A stretch of 64,000 nucleotides of DNA, from the NCBI GenBank assembly GCA_020073565.1, contig JAIQEY010000017.1:38682-102681 (forward strand). The letters run 5' to 3'. The notes beneath the pieces were generated by a model. The model made no database searches. It had not been told where the DNA came from and saw nothing but the letters and a program-made list of their open reading frames with translations. The position numbers and the translations under genes are program-made. Origin of the DNA: Terriglobia bacterium (GTDB taxonomy: Bacteria; Acidobacteriota; Terriglobia; Terriglobales; Acidobacteriaceae). Shown one piece after another: positions 16,356 to 24,435 of this stretch; within the stretch, counting starts at the first letter, position 1, and each line of letters opens with the position of its first letter.

Positions 16356-17750
16356 TCAGAAGCTCCCGGTCAGCGTCTGCAGGTTCGCGAATGCAACCTG
16401 GAAACGCACCTGTCCATCATCGTACAGGTTGCGTGCCTGCGTCAGTGTATTCTGAGCGTCCACTACCTCGAGAACCGTCGCCTCTCCTGCTTGGTAGCGA
16501 AGTGTCGTCAGGCGCAGACTGTCAGACGCGAGTTCCGCGGTCTGGCTCAGGGACGCAAGTTGCGCCCGAGCCGTCTCGACTTCGTCGTAGAAGGACCGCA
16601 GATTGGCCAGCAGTTGGCGCTGCGCAAAACTTAACTCGACGTGAGCCTGCTGCCGCCGCAAGTCCGCCTGCTTCACTTTGCTGTAACCGGCTCCCCAGTT
16701 CCAGATCGGCAACTGGAGGGTGGCGGTCGCGGCGTATCCCAGATTGCGCAACCGGTCCGGAGCCGGGCCGCGCACGGCAAACTGATTGGCATCAATGCCA
16801 TAAGAATAATCGAGGCTGAGAGAAGGAAGCATGGATGTCCACGCTACCTTCACTTCTTGATCGGTCTGCCGCAGCGATGCGAGCGCAGCGCGGATCTCGG
16901 GATTATTCTTAGTCCCGGCAGCCTGCACTTCCGTAAAAGCGGGCAGCGGCTCAGGCAGGCGCAGGTCGTCGACCACCGTGAAGTTCTCGTCGAAGTCGGG
17001 GAACAGGAGGACGGATAGATCCAGTCGGCTCCTGTTCATCGCGAGAAGAGCGTTCTCGAGATCACGCTTCTGTTGCAGATCCTGAATCTGGGCCTTGATG
17101 ACGTCGGACTTAGCGACCTCGCCGCCGCTCTGAAGCTTCTGGCTGATGGAGAAGAAGCGGTCCGCTTCCAAAGCCGCTTTCTGGGCAGTTGAGTACTTGC
17201 GCTGCGCCACCACAAATCCGTAGTACGACTGCACCACGGTGACGACCATGCCGCGCGTGGCGATTTCAGACTTGGCGCGGGCCAGGGCTTCAGCGGCTTC
17301 CACCCTGCGGTGTCCCGCCAACATGCCCGGCGAGAGTTCCTGGTGAACGTTCCCCTGTGCGATGTACTCATGCATGCCGTTGTTGGCGATATAGCGTCCG
17401 GAGGCCGAACCGTTCCCTTGCGTGTAGCTAAACTGCATGTTGTAGCTGACGTTCGGCAGAAGACCGGCGCGGCTTTGCACCACATCCTGATGAGCCAGCC
17501 CCAGTTCGGTGAGCGCAGCCCGGAACTGCGGATCATTCGATTTGGCGCGCGCGAGGGCATCCTGAAGCGTAAGGACCAGCGGCGCCTTACTGGAATCGGC
17601 GTCGGTGGCAGCAGTCGAGGCTGAGAGCTGCGCGCTATAGGTTGGCGGCTGATCCTGGCCGAACAGCGGCGTGATTAGCCAAAGTCCCCACAAAACAACA
17701 TTTGCCAAACAGCGAACAGATCGCACTGCTCCCATCAATAGACAAGACAT
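16356..17750 (-). CDS. TolC-like outer-membrane efflux channel
   Basis: A 464-residue outer membrane factor with a signal peptide (ANVVLWGLWLITPLFGQ). It shows the two repeated helical hairpins of the family: LTLQDALARAKSNDPQFRAA and the second repeat around PEIRAALASLRQTDQEVKVA, each followed by a beta segment, with a C-terminal block ATVLEVVDAQNTLTQARNLYDDG. The ATG at 17750 follows a run of eight G residues that can serve as ribosome site; Met6 is an alternative. First gene of the efflux operon, 52 bp downstream of the aldehyde dehydrogenase gene on the same strand, so read-through from that gene is possible. Confidence 0.9.
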   Translation of the reverse strand: MSCLLMGAVRSVRCLANVVLWGLWLITPLFGQDQPPTYSAQLSASTAATDADSSKAPLVLTLQDALARAKSNDPQFRAALTELGLAHQDVVQSRAGLLPNVSYNMQFSYTQGNGSASGRYIANNGMHEYIAQGNVHQELSPGMLAGHRRVEAAEALARAKSEIATRGMVVTVVQSYYGFVVAQRKYSTAQKAALEADRFFSISQKLQSGGEVAKSDVIKAQIQDLQQKRDLENALLAMNRSRLDLSVLLFPDFDENFTVVDDLRLPEPLPAFTEVQAAGTKNNPEIRAALASLRQTDQEVKVAWTSMLPSLSLDYSYGIDANQFAVRGPAPDRLRNLGYAATATLQLPIWNWGAGYSKVKQADLRRQQAHVELSFAQRQLLANLRSFYDEVETARAQLASLSQTAELASDSLRLTTLRYQAGEATVLEVVDAQNTLTQARNLYDDGQVRFQVAFANLQTLTGSF

Positions 17751-17802
17751 AAGTCCCCCCCCGCACCAGTTCAGGTTGCGGCCATCATCGAAGTTGAAAC
17801 CC

Positions 17803-19167
17803 CTACTGGATCCACACCGTTTTGATATTCACGAACTCGTGGATCCCGTGCACACCGAGTTCGCGGCCGTGGCCCGACTGCTTGACACCACCGAACGGGA
17901 TCCGCGGGTCGGAAGCGACCATCTTATTCAGAAAGACCATCCCGGCTTCGAGTTCGTTGATGAACTTCTCGGTTTCGGCGGGATCGTTCGTCCAGGCACT
18001 GGCGCCCAAGCCGAAGCGAACGTCGTTAGCCACCTGGATGGCCTGGTCGATATCCTTCACGCGGAAGATCGACGCCACCGGACCAAAGAACTCTTCCTTG
18101 TAGGCAGGGGAGTCTTTTGGGATGTCCGCCAGCACGGTGGGAGCGTAAAAATGTCCAGGCCGCTTGAGGGGTTCGCCCCCCGTCAGCACGCGAGCACCCG
18201 CAGCCACGGTTTTCTTAACGTCGGCGTCGAGCGAGGTGACCGCGTCAGCATTCGCGAGCGGGCCGAGCTGCGTGTTTTCATCGAATGGATCGCCCACGCG
18301 CAGTCCTTGCATACGGCTGACGAACTTGCGCTCGAATTCATCCGCGATCTTTTCTGAGACGATGAAGCGCTTGGCTGCGATGCAAGATTGGCCGTTGTTC
18401 TGAATACGCGCGTCCACTGCGGTCGCGACCGCCGCGTCCAGATCGGCACTCGGCATCACAATGAAAGGATCGCTTCCGCCCAATTCGAGCACGACCTTCT
18501 TAATGCGTTTCGCAGCGGAAACACCGACCTGAATGCCAGCTTGCTCGCTGCCGGTGAGGGTCGCGGCGGCTACGCGCGGGTCGTCCAGAATGCCATCCAC
18601 CGGCCCAGAACCGATGAGCAACGTCTGAAACACACCTTCGGCGAAACCTGCACGGCGGATAATCTCTTCAATTTTCAGAGCACACTGCGGAACATTGGAA
18701 GCATGTTTCAGCAGCCCGACGTTGCCCGCCATCAGCGCTGGTGCGACGAAGCGGAACACCTGCCAGAAGGGAAAGTTCCAGGGCATGACGGCCAGAATGG
18801 GACCGATGGGAAGGTAGCGGATAAAACTGCGCTTGGCGCCAGTTTCGACCACTTCGTCTGCCAGAAAACGCTCCGCATTTTCCGCGTAGTAGCGGCACCC
18901 GGTCGCACACTTCAGCGCTTCGGCGACCGCCGCCTTGATCGGTTTTCCCATTTCCAGGGTCATCAGGCGCGCACACTCGTCTTTTTCTTTTTCCAGGATT
19001 TCCGCCGCCCGAATCATTCTTGACGCCCGATCTGCAAAGGAAGTGCGACGGTGCGAGCGGTAAGCGGAGGCGGCCAACTGCAGTTTCTGTTCAATTTGTG
19101 CCGCCGAGAGCGGCTCAAAAGTCTTGATCACTTCGCCCGTTGCTGGATTGATGCTGGCAATCGCCAT
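17803..19167 (-). CDS. NAD(P)-dependent semialdehyde dehydrogenase (succinate-semialdehyde type)
   Basis: A 454-residue aldehyde dehydrogenase. The ATG at 19167 is chosen because GGAAGGAA precedes it and MAIASINPATGEVIKTF is the family's usual opening. The catalytic cysteine is in NNGQSCIAAKRFIV (about Cys262), the glutamate in LELGGSDPF, and the cofactor segment is MPWNFPFWQVFR. The sequence resembles succinate-semialdehyde dehydrogenases of the Sad/YneI kind. It is divergent from a nucleoside hydrolase and close to dihydropyrimidinase and amidase genes. Oxidation of malonate semialdehyde, formed from beta-alanine in pyrimidine breakdown, is therefore an alternative role that context favours but sequence does not prove. 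Confidence 0.88.
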   Translation of the reverse strand: MAIASINPATGEVIKTFEPLSAAQIEQKLQLAASAYRSHRRTSFADRASRMIRAAEILEKEKDECARLMTLEMGKPIKAAVAEALKCATGCRYYAENAERFLADEVVETGAKRSFIRYLPIGPILAVMPWNFPFWQVFRFVAPALMAGNVGLLKHASNVPQCALKIEEIIRRAGFAEGVFQTLLIGSGPVDGILDDPRVAAATLTGSEQAGIQVGVSAAKRIKKVVLELGGSDPFIVMPSADLDAAVATAVDARIQNNGQSCIAAKRFIVSEKIADEFERKFVSRMQGLRVGDPFDENTQLGPLANADAVTSLDADVKKTVAAGARVLTGGEPLKRPGHFYAPTVLADIPKDSPAYKEEFFGPVASIFRVKDIDQAIQVANDVRFGLGASAWTNDPAETEKFINELEAGMVFLNKMVASDPRIPFGGVKQSGHGRELGVHGIHEFVNIKTVWIQ

Positions 19168-19274
19168 GTCAGATTCCTTCCACTTCTGTAAGTCACTGCA
19201 CTGTACCTGAATCTTAGCAAGAACTGAGAGGCTCAAACTTCTTCTCACCACATCCCGTTTGCTATCCTACGCGA

Positions 19275-20240
19275 ATGCCCCGCACCTTCCTGATCGATAC
19301 CGATACAGCTTCCGATGATGCCGTCGCCCTGATCATGGCCCTGCGCGCGCCCGATGTCCGCGTAGCCGCCATCACGACCGTCGCCGGAAATGTTCCCGTA
19401 CAGCAGTCGACGCGGAATGCGCTCTACACGGTGGAGCTGTGCGGAGCCGATGTGCCGGTTTACATGGGCGCGGAAAAACCGCTCCTTCGTACCTATCAGA
19501 ACGCAACCTGGTTTCATGGTCGCGACGGGCTCGGAGACCAAGGCTATCCGCCGCCGCGACGATCGCCCGAAACAATGCACGCCGTCGACGCCATCATCGA
19601 GACCATCGAAGCGAATCCCGGAATTGTCATCGTCACACTGGCGCCGCTGACCAATCTTGCCCTGGCACTCGCGAAGCGTCGTGAAATCGCCGCCCAGGTC
19701 GGGCGCTGCGTCGTCATGGGAGGCGCTCCGTGCTGCGAAGGCAACGTAACCCCCGCCGCCGAGTACAACATCTGGGTCGATCCGGAAGCGGCGCGCATCG
19801 TCATGCTGAGTGGGATGCCGATCGAACTGGTCGGCTGGCACCTTTCGCGGGGAGGTGCTGTGGTTCGCGAAGAAGATATCGCCCAGATCCTGGGCTTCAG
19901 CAACACGATTGCCCGCTTCGCGATCGAGTGCAACAGCCACGCGCGGAAAGCGTACAAAGTGCAGACCGGAGAAGACGGCATTTCGCTGCCCGATCCGGTT
20001 GCGATGTGTATTGCTCTTGACCCCAGCGTCGGAACCAACTGGAGCGATCACTACCTCGATGTCGAAACCCAGAGCGAACTCACGCGCGGCATGACGGTCG
20101 TTGATCGCCTGAATGTCGCTGGCGATGACCGGAACCTCCCAGTCTGGGCCCAAGTCGTCCAGAAAAACAAGAAAGGCAAAGTATGCTGGACGATCGACCA
20201 TCGCCGCTGGAAAGAAGCGCTGTTTACGGCACTGCGATAG
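19275..20240 (+). CDS. Cytosolic nucleoside hydrolase with variant DTDTASDD motif
   Basis: A 321-residue nucleoside hydrolase without signal peptide, so cytoplasmic. Most family blocks are present: TLAPLTNLALAL, VVMGGAPCCEGNVTPAAEYNIWVDPEAA and a late LPDPVAM. The N-terminal metal/ribose motif reads DTDTASDDAVAL where the family norm is DTDPGxDD; the aspartates that bind calcium are kept but the proline-glycine turn is changed. It begins 107 bp from the divergent semialdehyde dehydrogenase gene and is followed after 35 bp by the amidase gene. Together they suggest hydrolysis of imported pyrimidine nucleosides followed by base catabolism. Uridine or cytidine preference is inferred. Confidence 0.88.
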   Translation: MPRTFLIDTDTASDDAVALIMALRAPDVRVAAITTVAGNVPVQQSTRNALYTVELCGADVPVYMGAEKPLLRTYQNATWFHGRDGLGDQGYPPPRRSPETMHAVDAIIETIEANPGIVIVTLAPLTNLALALAKRREIAAQVGRCVVMGGAPCCEGNVTPAAEYNIWVDPEAARIVMLSGMPIELVGWHLSRGGAVVREEDIAQILGFSNTIARFAIECNSHARKAYKVQTGEDGISLPDPVAMCIALDPSVGTNWSDHYLDVETQSELTRGMTVVDRLNVAGDDRNLPVWAQVVQKNKKGKVCWTIDHRRWKEALFTALR

Positions 20241-20275
20241 CGTCTGATAAGATTCTCCTCTTTCGGAGGTGCCCC

Positions 20276-21169
20276 ATGTCCCGACTCGTGCGTTGTGGTC
20301 TGATCCAAGCCAGTACTGCGCTCGGCAGCAACCGTCCGCTGGCGGAAATCAAGAAAGCCATGATCGACAAGCACCTGAAGCTGATCGAGCAGGCCGCGAA
20401 GAAGAGGGTAAAAATCCTCTGCCTCCAGGAATTGTTCTATGGTCCTTATTTCTGCGCCGAGCAGAACATTCGCTGGTACGACCTCACCGAGCGCGTTCCC
20501 GACGGCCCGACTACTAAGCTGATGCAGAAGATCGCTGCCAAGCACGGCATGGCCATCGTGGTTCCAGTTTATGAAGAGCAAATGCCGGGCCTGTATTTCA
20601 ACACGGCCGCCGTCATTGATGCCGACGGCAAGTACCTGGGCAAATATCGCAAGCACCACATCCCGCACGTCCATCCCGGCTTCTGGGAAAAGTTTTATTT
20701 CACGCCCGGCGACCTGGGCTACCCGGTGTTCGAAACCAAGTATGCACGCGTCGGAGTCTACATCTGCTACGACCGCCATTTTCCGGAAGGCGCGCGGGTG
20801 CTGGGCCTGAACGGCGCGGAAATTGTCTTTAACCCGTCCGCTACGGTTGCGGGGCTTTCGGAATACCTGTGGGAACTCGAGCAACCGGCGCATGCGGCGG
20901 CCAACGGCTATTTCGTGGGCGCCATCAATCGCGTCGGGACCGAGAAGCCGTGGAGTATTGGCGAATTTTACGGCAAGAGCTACTTCTGCAATCCGCGCGG
21001 CAAGATTTTTGCGCAGGCCAGCCGCCACAAAGATGAAGTGCTGGTCGCCGATCTCGATCTCGACATGATCCAGGAAGTACGCAGAGTGTGGCAGTTCTAC
21101 CGCGACCGCCGGCCAGAGACCTATGGTCCGCTGACGTCGCAGACGGGACAAGCTGCCGCCGCGGACTGA
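20276..21169 (+). CDS. Beta-ureidopropionase / N-carbamoyl amidase (nitrilase superfamily)
   Basis: A 297-residue C-N hydrolase releasing CO2 and ammonia from N-carbamoyl-beta-alanine or a related carbamoyl compound. The catalytic triad is visible: Glu52 in CLQELFYGPYF, Lys126 in YRKHHIPH and Cys164 in VGVYICYDRHFPE. The ATG at 20276 is preceded by CGGAGG; an upstream in-frame start would overlap the nucleoside hydrolase gene. The HHIPHVHPGFWEKFYF block is typical of the N-carbamoylputrescine/beta-ureidopropionase branch. Dihydropyrimidinase, encoded 3 kb away, produces exactly the substrate expected for this enzyme, so it is assigned to the third step of reductive pyrimidine degradation. Confidence 0.88.
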   Translation: MSRLVRCGLIQASTALGSNRPLAEIKKAMIDKHLKLIEQAAKKRVKILCLQELFYGPYFCAEQNIRWYDLTERVPDGPTTKLMQKIAAKHGMAIVVPVYEEQMPGLYFNTAAVIDADGKYLGKYRKHHIPHVHPGFWEKFYFTPGDLGYPVFETKYARVGVYICYDRHFPEGARVLGLNGAEIVFNPSATVAGLSEYLWELEQPAHAAANGYFVGAINRVGTEKPWSIGEFYGKSYFCNPRGKIFAQASRHKDEVLVADLDLDMIQEVRRVWQFYRDRRPETYGPLTSQTGQAAAAD

Positions 21170-21201
21170 AGGGCAGGGCTAGAATCGTATCCCTCGTGCA
21201 A

Positions 21202-21266
21202 TGTCATCCTGAGCGGAGCATGCCGATTCGCAAAGCGAATCGGCATGCGGAGTCGAAGGACCCCTA
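21202..21266. repeat. Dispersed repeat with perfect 14-bp hairpin
   Basis: TGTCATCCTGAGCGGAGC opens the unit and GGAGTCGAAGGACCCCTA closes it. Between them GCATGCCGATTCGC (21218-21231) and its exact complement (21235-21248) form a 14-bp stem with an AAA loop. It occupies most of the gap between the amidase and NCS1 genes. Its AAGGA lies about 11 nt before the NCS1 start. Confidence 0.8.
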
Positions 21267-21272
21267 CTCCTA

Positions 21273-22712
21273 ATGAGAGCTGTCCAACAACCCGCGCCCT
21301 CCCGCATCGAATCCAGTCCGCTCTACAACAAAGACCTCGCGCCCACCGGGGTGGAGCGCCGCACCTGGGGAACCTACAACTACGCCGCACTTTGGGTCTC
21401 GATGTCGGTCAACATTCTTACCTACATGCTGGCCGCCAGCCTGATCCAGGGCGGGATGAACTGGAAGCAGGCCGTGGCGACGGTGTTCTTAGGCAACACC
21501 ATCGTCCTGATCCCAATGCTGCTGAACTCACATCCGGGAGCGCGCTACGGAATTCCCTTCCCGGTTCTGGCACGCGCATCGTTTGGAGTGCTGGGCGCAA
21601 ACGTCGCTGCGATTCTGCGCGCTCTGGTCGCCTGCGGATGGTTCGGGATCCAAACCTGGATCGGCGGCGAAGCCATCAACACGCTGATCACGACGCTCGC
21701 CCCGAGTTGGGGCCAAGTGGCTCAAGGCGCGGCGATCTGCTTCATGGCATTCTGGCTGATCAATCTGGCCGTCATTCTCAAAGGCATCGAGTACATTCGT
21801 TTCCTGCAAGGGATCAGCGCACCGGTTCTGCTGGCGGTGGGCGTGTTATTGCTCGGGTGGGCCTACAACGCGGCGGGCGGATTTGGGCCGATGCTCTCGG
21901 CTCCCTCGCGCTTTGTCAGCTTCCCGGACTTCCTGAAGTTCCTGATTCCAGCGCTGAATGGCACCGTCGGTTTCTGGGCCACGGTATCTCTCAACATTCC
22001 GGACTTCACACGCTTCGCCCGCAGCCAGCGCCAGCAGGTAATTGGGCAGGCGCTCGCTCTGCCCACCACGATGACGCTGTATTCCCTGATCGGTATTCTT
22101 GTCACCTCGGCGACGGTCGTTATCTATGGCACAGCGATCTGGGATCCGGTACGACTCCTCAGCCGCTTCCATTCGCCCGTCGCCGTGGTCATCTCGCTGT
22201 TGGCAATTTTGCTTGCAACTTTGAACGTGAACATCGGCGCCAACGTTGTCTCTCCCGCGAACGACTTTTCCAACCTGTGGCCGCGCAAAATCAGCTTCCG
22301 CACCGGCGGCGTGATCACCTGCTTCATGGGAATCGCACTGATGCCATGGAAACTACTGTCCAGCTACAGCACATTCATCTTCGGCTGGCTCGGCGGCTAT
22401 GCCGCATTCCTGGGCCCGGTGGCGGGGATCATGATCTGCGACTACTTCGTGATTCGCCGGCGAGTGCTGGCGGTCGACGACCTCTACCTGCGCGATGGAG
22501 CCTACGAATATTCGGGAGGTTTCAACTGGCTGGCGGTGATTGCGCTCGCAGCGGGAGCGGGAACGGCGCTGATCGGGCTGGTCGTCCCTCCGCTGCGGAT
22601 CTTATACGACTATTCCTGGTTCGTGGGGTTTGGAGTTTCCTTTGGTGCTTACTATGCGCTGATGAGGTTGCAGGGAGAACCTGGCATACGAGCGATGGAG
22701 GAAGTGTCGTGA
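21273..22712 (+). CDS. NCS1-family nucleobase/hydantoin permease
   Basis: A 479-residue inner-membrane symporter with about twelve helices. The NCS1 signature is clear: RRTWGTYNYAALWVSM at the start of helix 1, GARYGIPFPVLARASFG and ALVACGWFGIQTWIGG in helix 3, and FLGPVAGIMICDYFVIRR near the end. Members import cytosine, uracil, allantoin or hydantoins with a cation. It follows the beta-ureidopropionase-type gene by 103 bp, a gap filled by a strong hairpin repeat. With the downstream dihydropyrimidinase this points to uracil, dihydropyrimidine or hydantoin as the cargo. The ribosome site is weak unless the AAGGA of the repeat is used. Confidence 0.92.
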   Translation: MRAVQQPAPSRIESSPLYNKDLAPTGVERRTWGTYNYAALWVSMSVNILTYMLAASLIQGGMNWKQAVATVFLGNTIVLIPMLLNSHPGARYGIPFPVLARASFGVLGANVAAILRALVACGWFGIQTWIGGEAINTLITTLAPSWGQVAQGAAICFMAFWLINLAVILKGIEYIRFLQGISAPVLLAVGVLLLGWAYNAAGGFGPMLSAPSRFVSFPDFLKFLIPALNGTVGFWATVSLNIPDFTRFARSQRQQVIGQALALPTTMTLYSLIGILVTSATVVIYGTAIWDPVRLLSRFHSPVAVVISLLAILLATLNVNIGANVVSPANDFSNLWPRKISFRTGGVITCFMGIALMPWKLLSSYSTFIFGWLGGYAAFLGPVAGIMICDYFVIRRRVLAVDDLYLRDGAYEYSGGFNWLAVIALAAGAGTALIGLVVPPLRILYDYSWFVGFGVSFGAYYALMRLQGEPGIRAMEEVS

Positions 22713-22769
22713 GTGAAAACGCTGATTACGTCAACAACCCAAACATAACAGCGTGCTAGGCTTAACAAT

Positions 22770-23165
22770 GTGGACAAACGGCGAACCATACTGGCTTTCA
22801 TTGTCGCTCCGCTTGTTGTTCCTCTCGTATTCTCAGTCCCCGCGCTAGTGCCTCTTCACGGGCGGGATTATTTGGCAACCCTAATCGTGATGTTGATCTA
22901 TGGCTTGCCCGTAGCCTACCTATTTGAGATTTTGCTAGGCGTCCCTGCTTGGATTCTTTTTAGGGCATGTCGCCTCAAGTCACTACTGGCGTTTGCACTG
23001 GGCGGCGCTGTGATTGGTCTGCTTGTCGACGTGATAATGAAAATACCATCAAAGACCCTGCACGAATGGGGTTTAGGCGACACGCTCTACGTGCTTGCGG
23101 CTCTGGGTTCTGCCCTTCTATTTCGTGTAATCGCGTTTCGAACCACCCCGGCTCAGAATGGCTAA
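22770..23165 (+). CDS. Small four-helix membrane protein of unknown function
   Basis: Starts with GTG and encodes 131 residues with four hydrophobic segments (about 8-28, 35-58, 68-90 and 103-122) and few polar residues, so an integral inner-membrane protein. No family is recognised. It lies 57 bp downstream of the NCS1 permease on the same strand and could be co-transcribed. Its base composition (AT-richer, with rarer codons such as CTA and TTT) differs from its neighbours, which may mean later acquisition. No ribosome site is evident. Confidence 0.6.
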   Translation: MDKRRTILAFIVAPLVVPLVFSVPALVPLHGRDYLATLIVMLIYGLPVAYLFEILLGVPAWILFRACRLKSLLAFALGGAVIGLLVDVIMKIPSKTLHEWGLGDTLYVLAALGSALLFRVIAFRTTPAQNG

Positions 23166-23237
23166 GGGAACTGTGCGAATTCCGGGAGTCACGATTATCG
23201 GCGAAACATCACTCTTCCACCAACGACAATTCGCGAT

Positions 23238-24233
23238 CTACTTCCGAAACGTCGGCAGCACTTCCTTACTGTACTTCTCCAGCGTGTCCTCTTCGTCCCC
23301 GCACATCAAATAAATGTTGAACTGCGTCACCCCCGCTCGGGCAAGCGCCCGAAGTTTTTCAACATGCGCCTCCGTCGGCCCGAGCAGACAAAAGCGGTCA
23401 ATCACTTCATCGGTGACAAAGTCAGCGTTGCTGCTGCCGACTTCGCAATGGTGAAGATAATCGTAGTGACCCTTATTGCGTATATAAGAGGTGAGCGCCG
23501 GCGGCAGTTCCTCCGGCTTGTATTTCGACACCAGATCCACCACGTGGTTCGACACCAGCGCCGGGAACCAGCGCACGTGCTCGCGCCCCACTTTCAAATC
23601 GTCCGAAATCCAGACCGGCGCCGCCGCCATGATTTCAATCTTCCGCCAGTCTCTTCCCGCGGCCTCAGCGCCCTTCTTCACGAAGCCAACGCACCACGCG
23701 ATCAGATCGGGATCGGCGAATTGCAGAATCACTCCATCCGCAATTCGACCTGCGAGGTCGAGCACCTTCGGCCCATATCCCGCAACCCACACTGGAGGAA
23801 CACCTCCGTCAGCCCAAGTGAATTTCGCCGGACGTCCTTCGTAGTCGATCTCCTTGCCGCCGGTGAGCTGGCGAAATTTGTGCACGGCGTCTTCGAGCTG
23901 CGCTGACGTCACCGGCTTCTTTCCAAGTACTCGCCGCGAGCTGTCGCCACGTCCAATGCCCAGCTGCATGCGCCCGCCCGAAATCAGATTCAGCGTGGCA
24001 AACAGGCTGGCGGTCACGGTGATATCGCGAGTCGCGGGATTTGTCACGCAGGGCCCGAGCCGCATGTTCTTGGTATTCGCCGCCATCAGCGTCAGCAGCG
24101 GATAAGGCTCCAGCCAAAGCACGTGGGAATCGAAGATCCATCCGTATTCAAACCCGGCCGCCTCCGCCTGGCGCGTGAGCGCAACAATCCGTTCCACGGA
24201 CATATCAGGCTTGATGGTGATGCCGAACTGCAT
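23238..24233 (-). CDS. Luciferase-like (LLM) flavin/F420-type oxidoreductase
   Basis: A 331-residue TIM-barrel oxidoreductase of the bacterial luciferase-like superfamily. Recognisable are QFGITIKPD at the N-terminus, the GFEYGWIFDSHV segment, the MRLGPCVTNPATRD block, SGGRMQLGIGRGDSSRR and a central PPVWVAGYGPKVLDLAGRIADGVI. Members use F420H2 or reduced flavin; the cofactor cannot be read from sequence, and F420 use in this organism is unknown. AAGGAG precedes the ATG. The gene is convergent with NCS1 and divergent from dihydropyrimidinase. The same superfamily contains the uracil ring-opening enzyme RutA, so a reaction on a pyrimidine or dihydropyrimidine is an attractive but unproven idea. 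Confidence 0.8.
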   Translation of the reverse strand: MQFGITIKPDMSVERIVALTRQAEAAGFEYGWIFDSHVLWLEPYPLLTLMAANTKNMRLGPCVTNPATRDITVTASLFATLNLISGGRMQLGIGRGDSSRRVLGKKPVTSAQLEDAVHKFRQLTGGKEIDYEGRPAKFTWADGGVPPVWVAGYGPKVLDLAGRIADGVILQFADPDLIAWCVGFVKKGAEAAGRDWRKIEIMAAAPVWISDDLKVGREHVRWFPALVSNHVVDLVSKYKPEELPPALTSYIRNKGHYDYLHHCEVGSSNADFVTDEVIDRFCLLGPTEAHVEKLRALARAGVTQFNIYLMCGDEEDTLEKYSKEVLPTFRK

Positions 24234-24262
24234 GCTGTCTCCTTGACGGTGTTGACGGTTTT

Positions 24263-24340
24263 CCTTCGCGTACTTTGTGTCCTTGGTGGTTGAAGACTAA
24301 AGATCGGAAACCACGAAGGACACCAAGGTACACAAAGGCG
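24263..24340. repeat. Imperfect inverted repeat (ACCAAGGACAC family)
   Basis: The left arm (24263-24291) and right arm (24309-24340) are imperfect complements based on AACCACCAAGGACACNAAGG. A single arm of the same family occurs at 54785-54816. Here it fills the divergent region between the LLM oxidoreductase and dihydropyrimidinase genes. Confidence 0.65.
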
Positions 24341-24435
24341 TAAGAACCCGACAGCCCAGGTCGAGACTCGTCGCTCTAAAGTGGGGCAGTTTAGCATAGA
24401 ATTTCTGCTTCGATAATTTGGGAGAAGGAACACTC

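Noticed and set aside
11848..17750. Possible metal-specific (Cus/Czc) identity of the RND system because of the nearby arsenic genes
   Set aside because: The arsenic operon is about 40 kb away and the permease lacks recognisable metal-binding methionine or acidic signatures, so only a general RND label is supported.
21245..22759. A 504-residue frame overlapping the NCS1 permease in another plus-strand frame
   Set aside because: The translation is arginine/histidine/serine-rich with no hydrophobic pattern, while the 21273 frame has a clear NCS1 signature.
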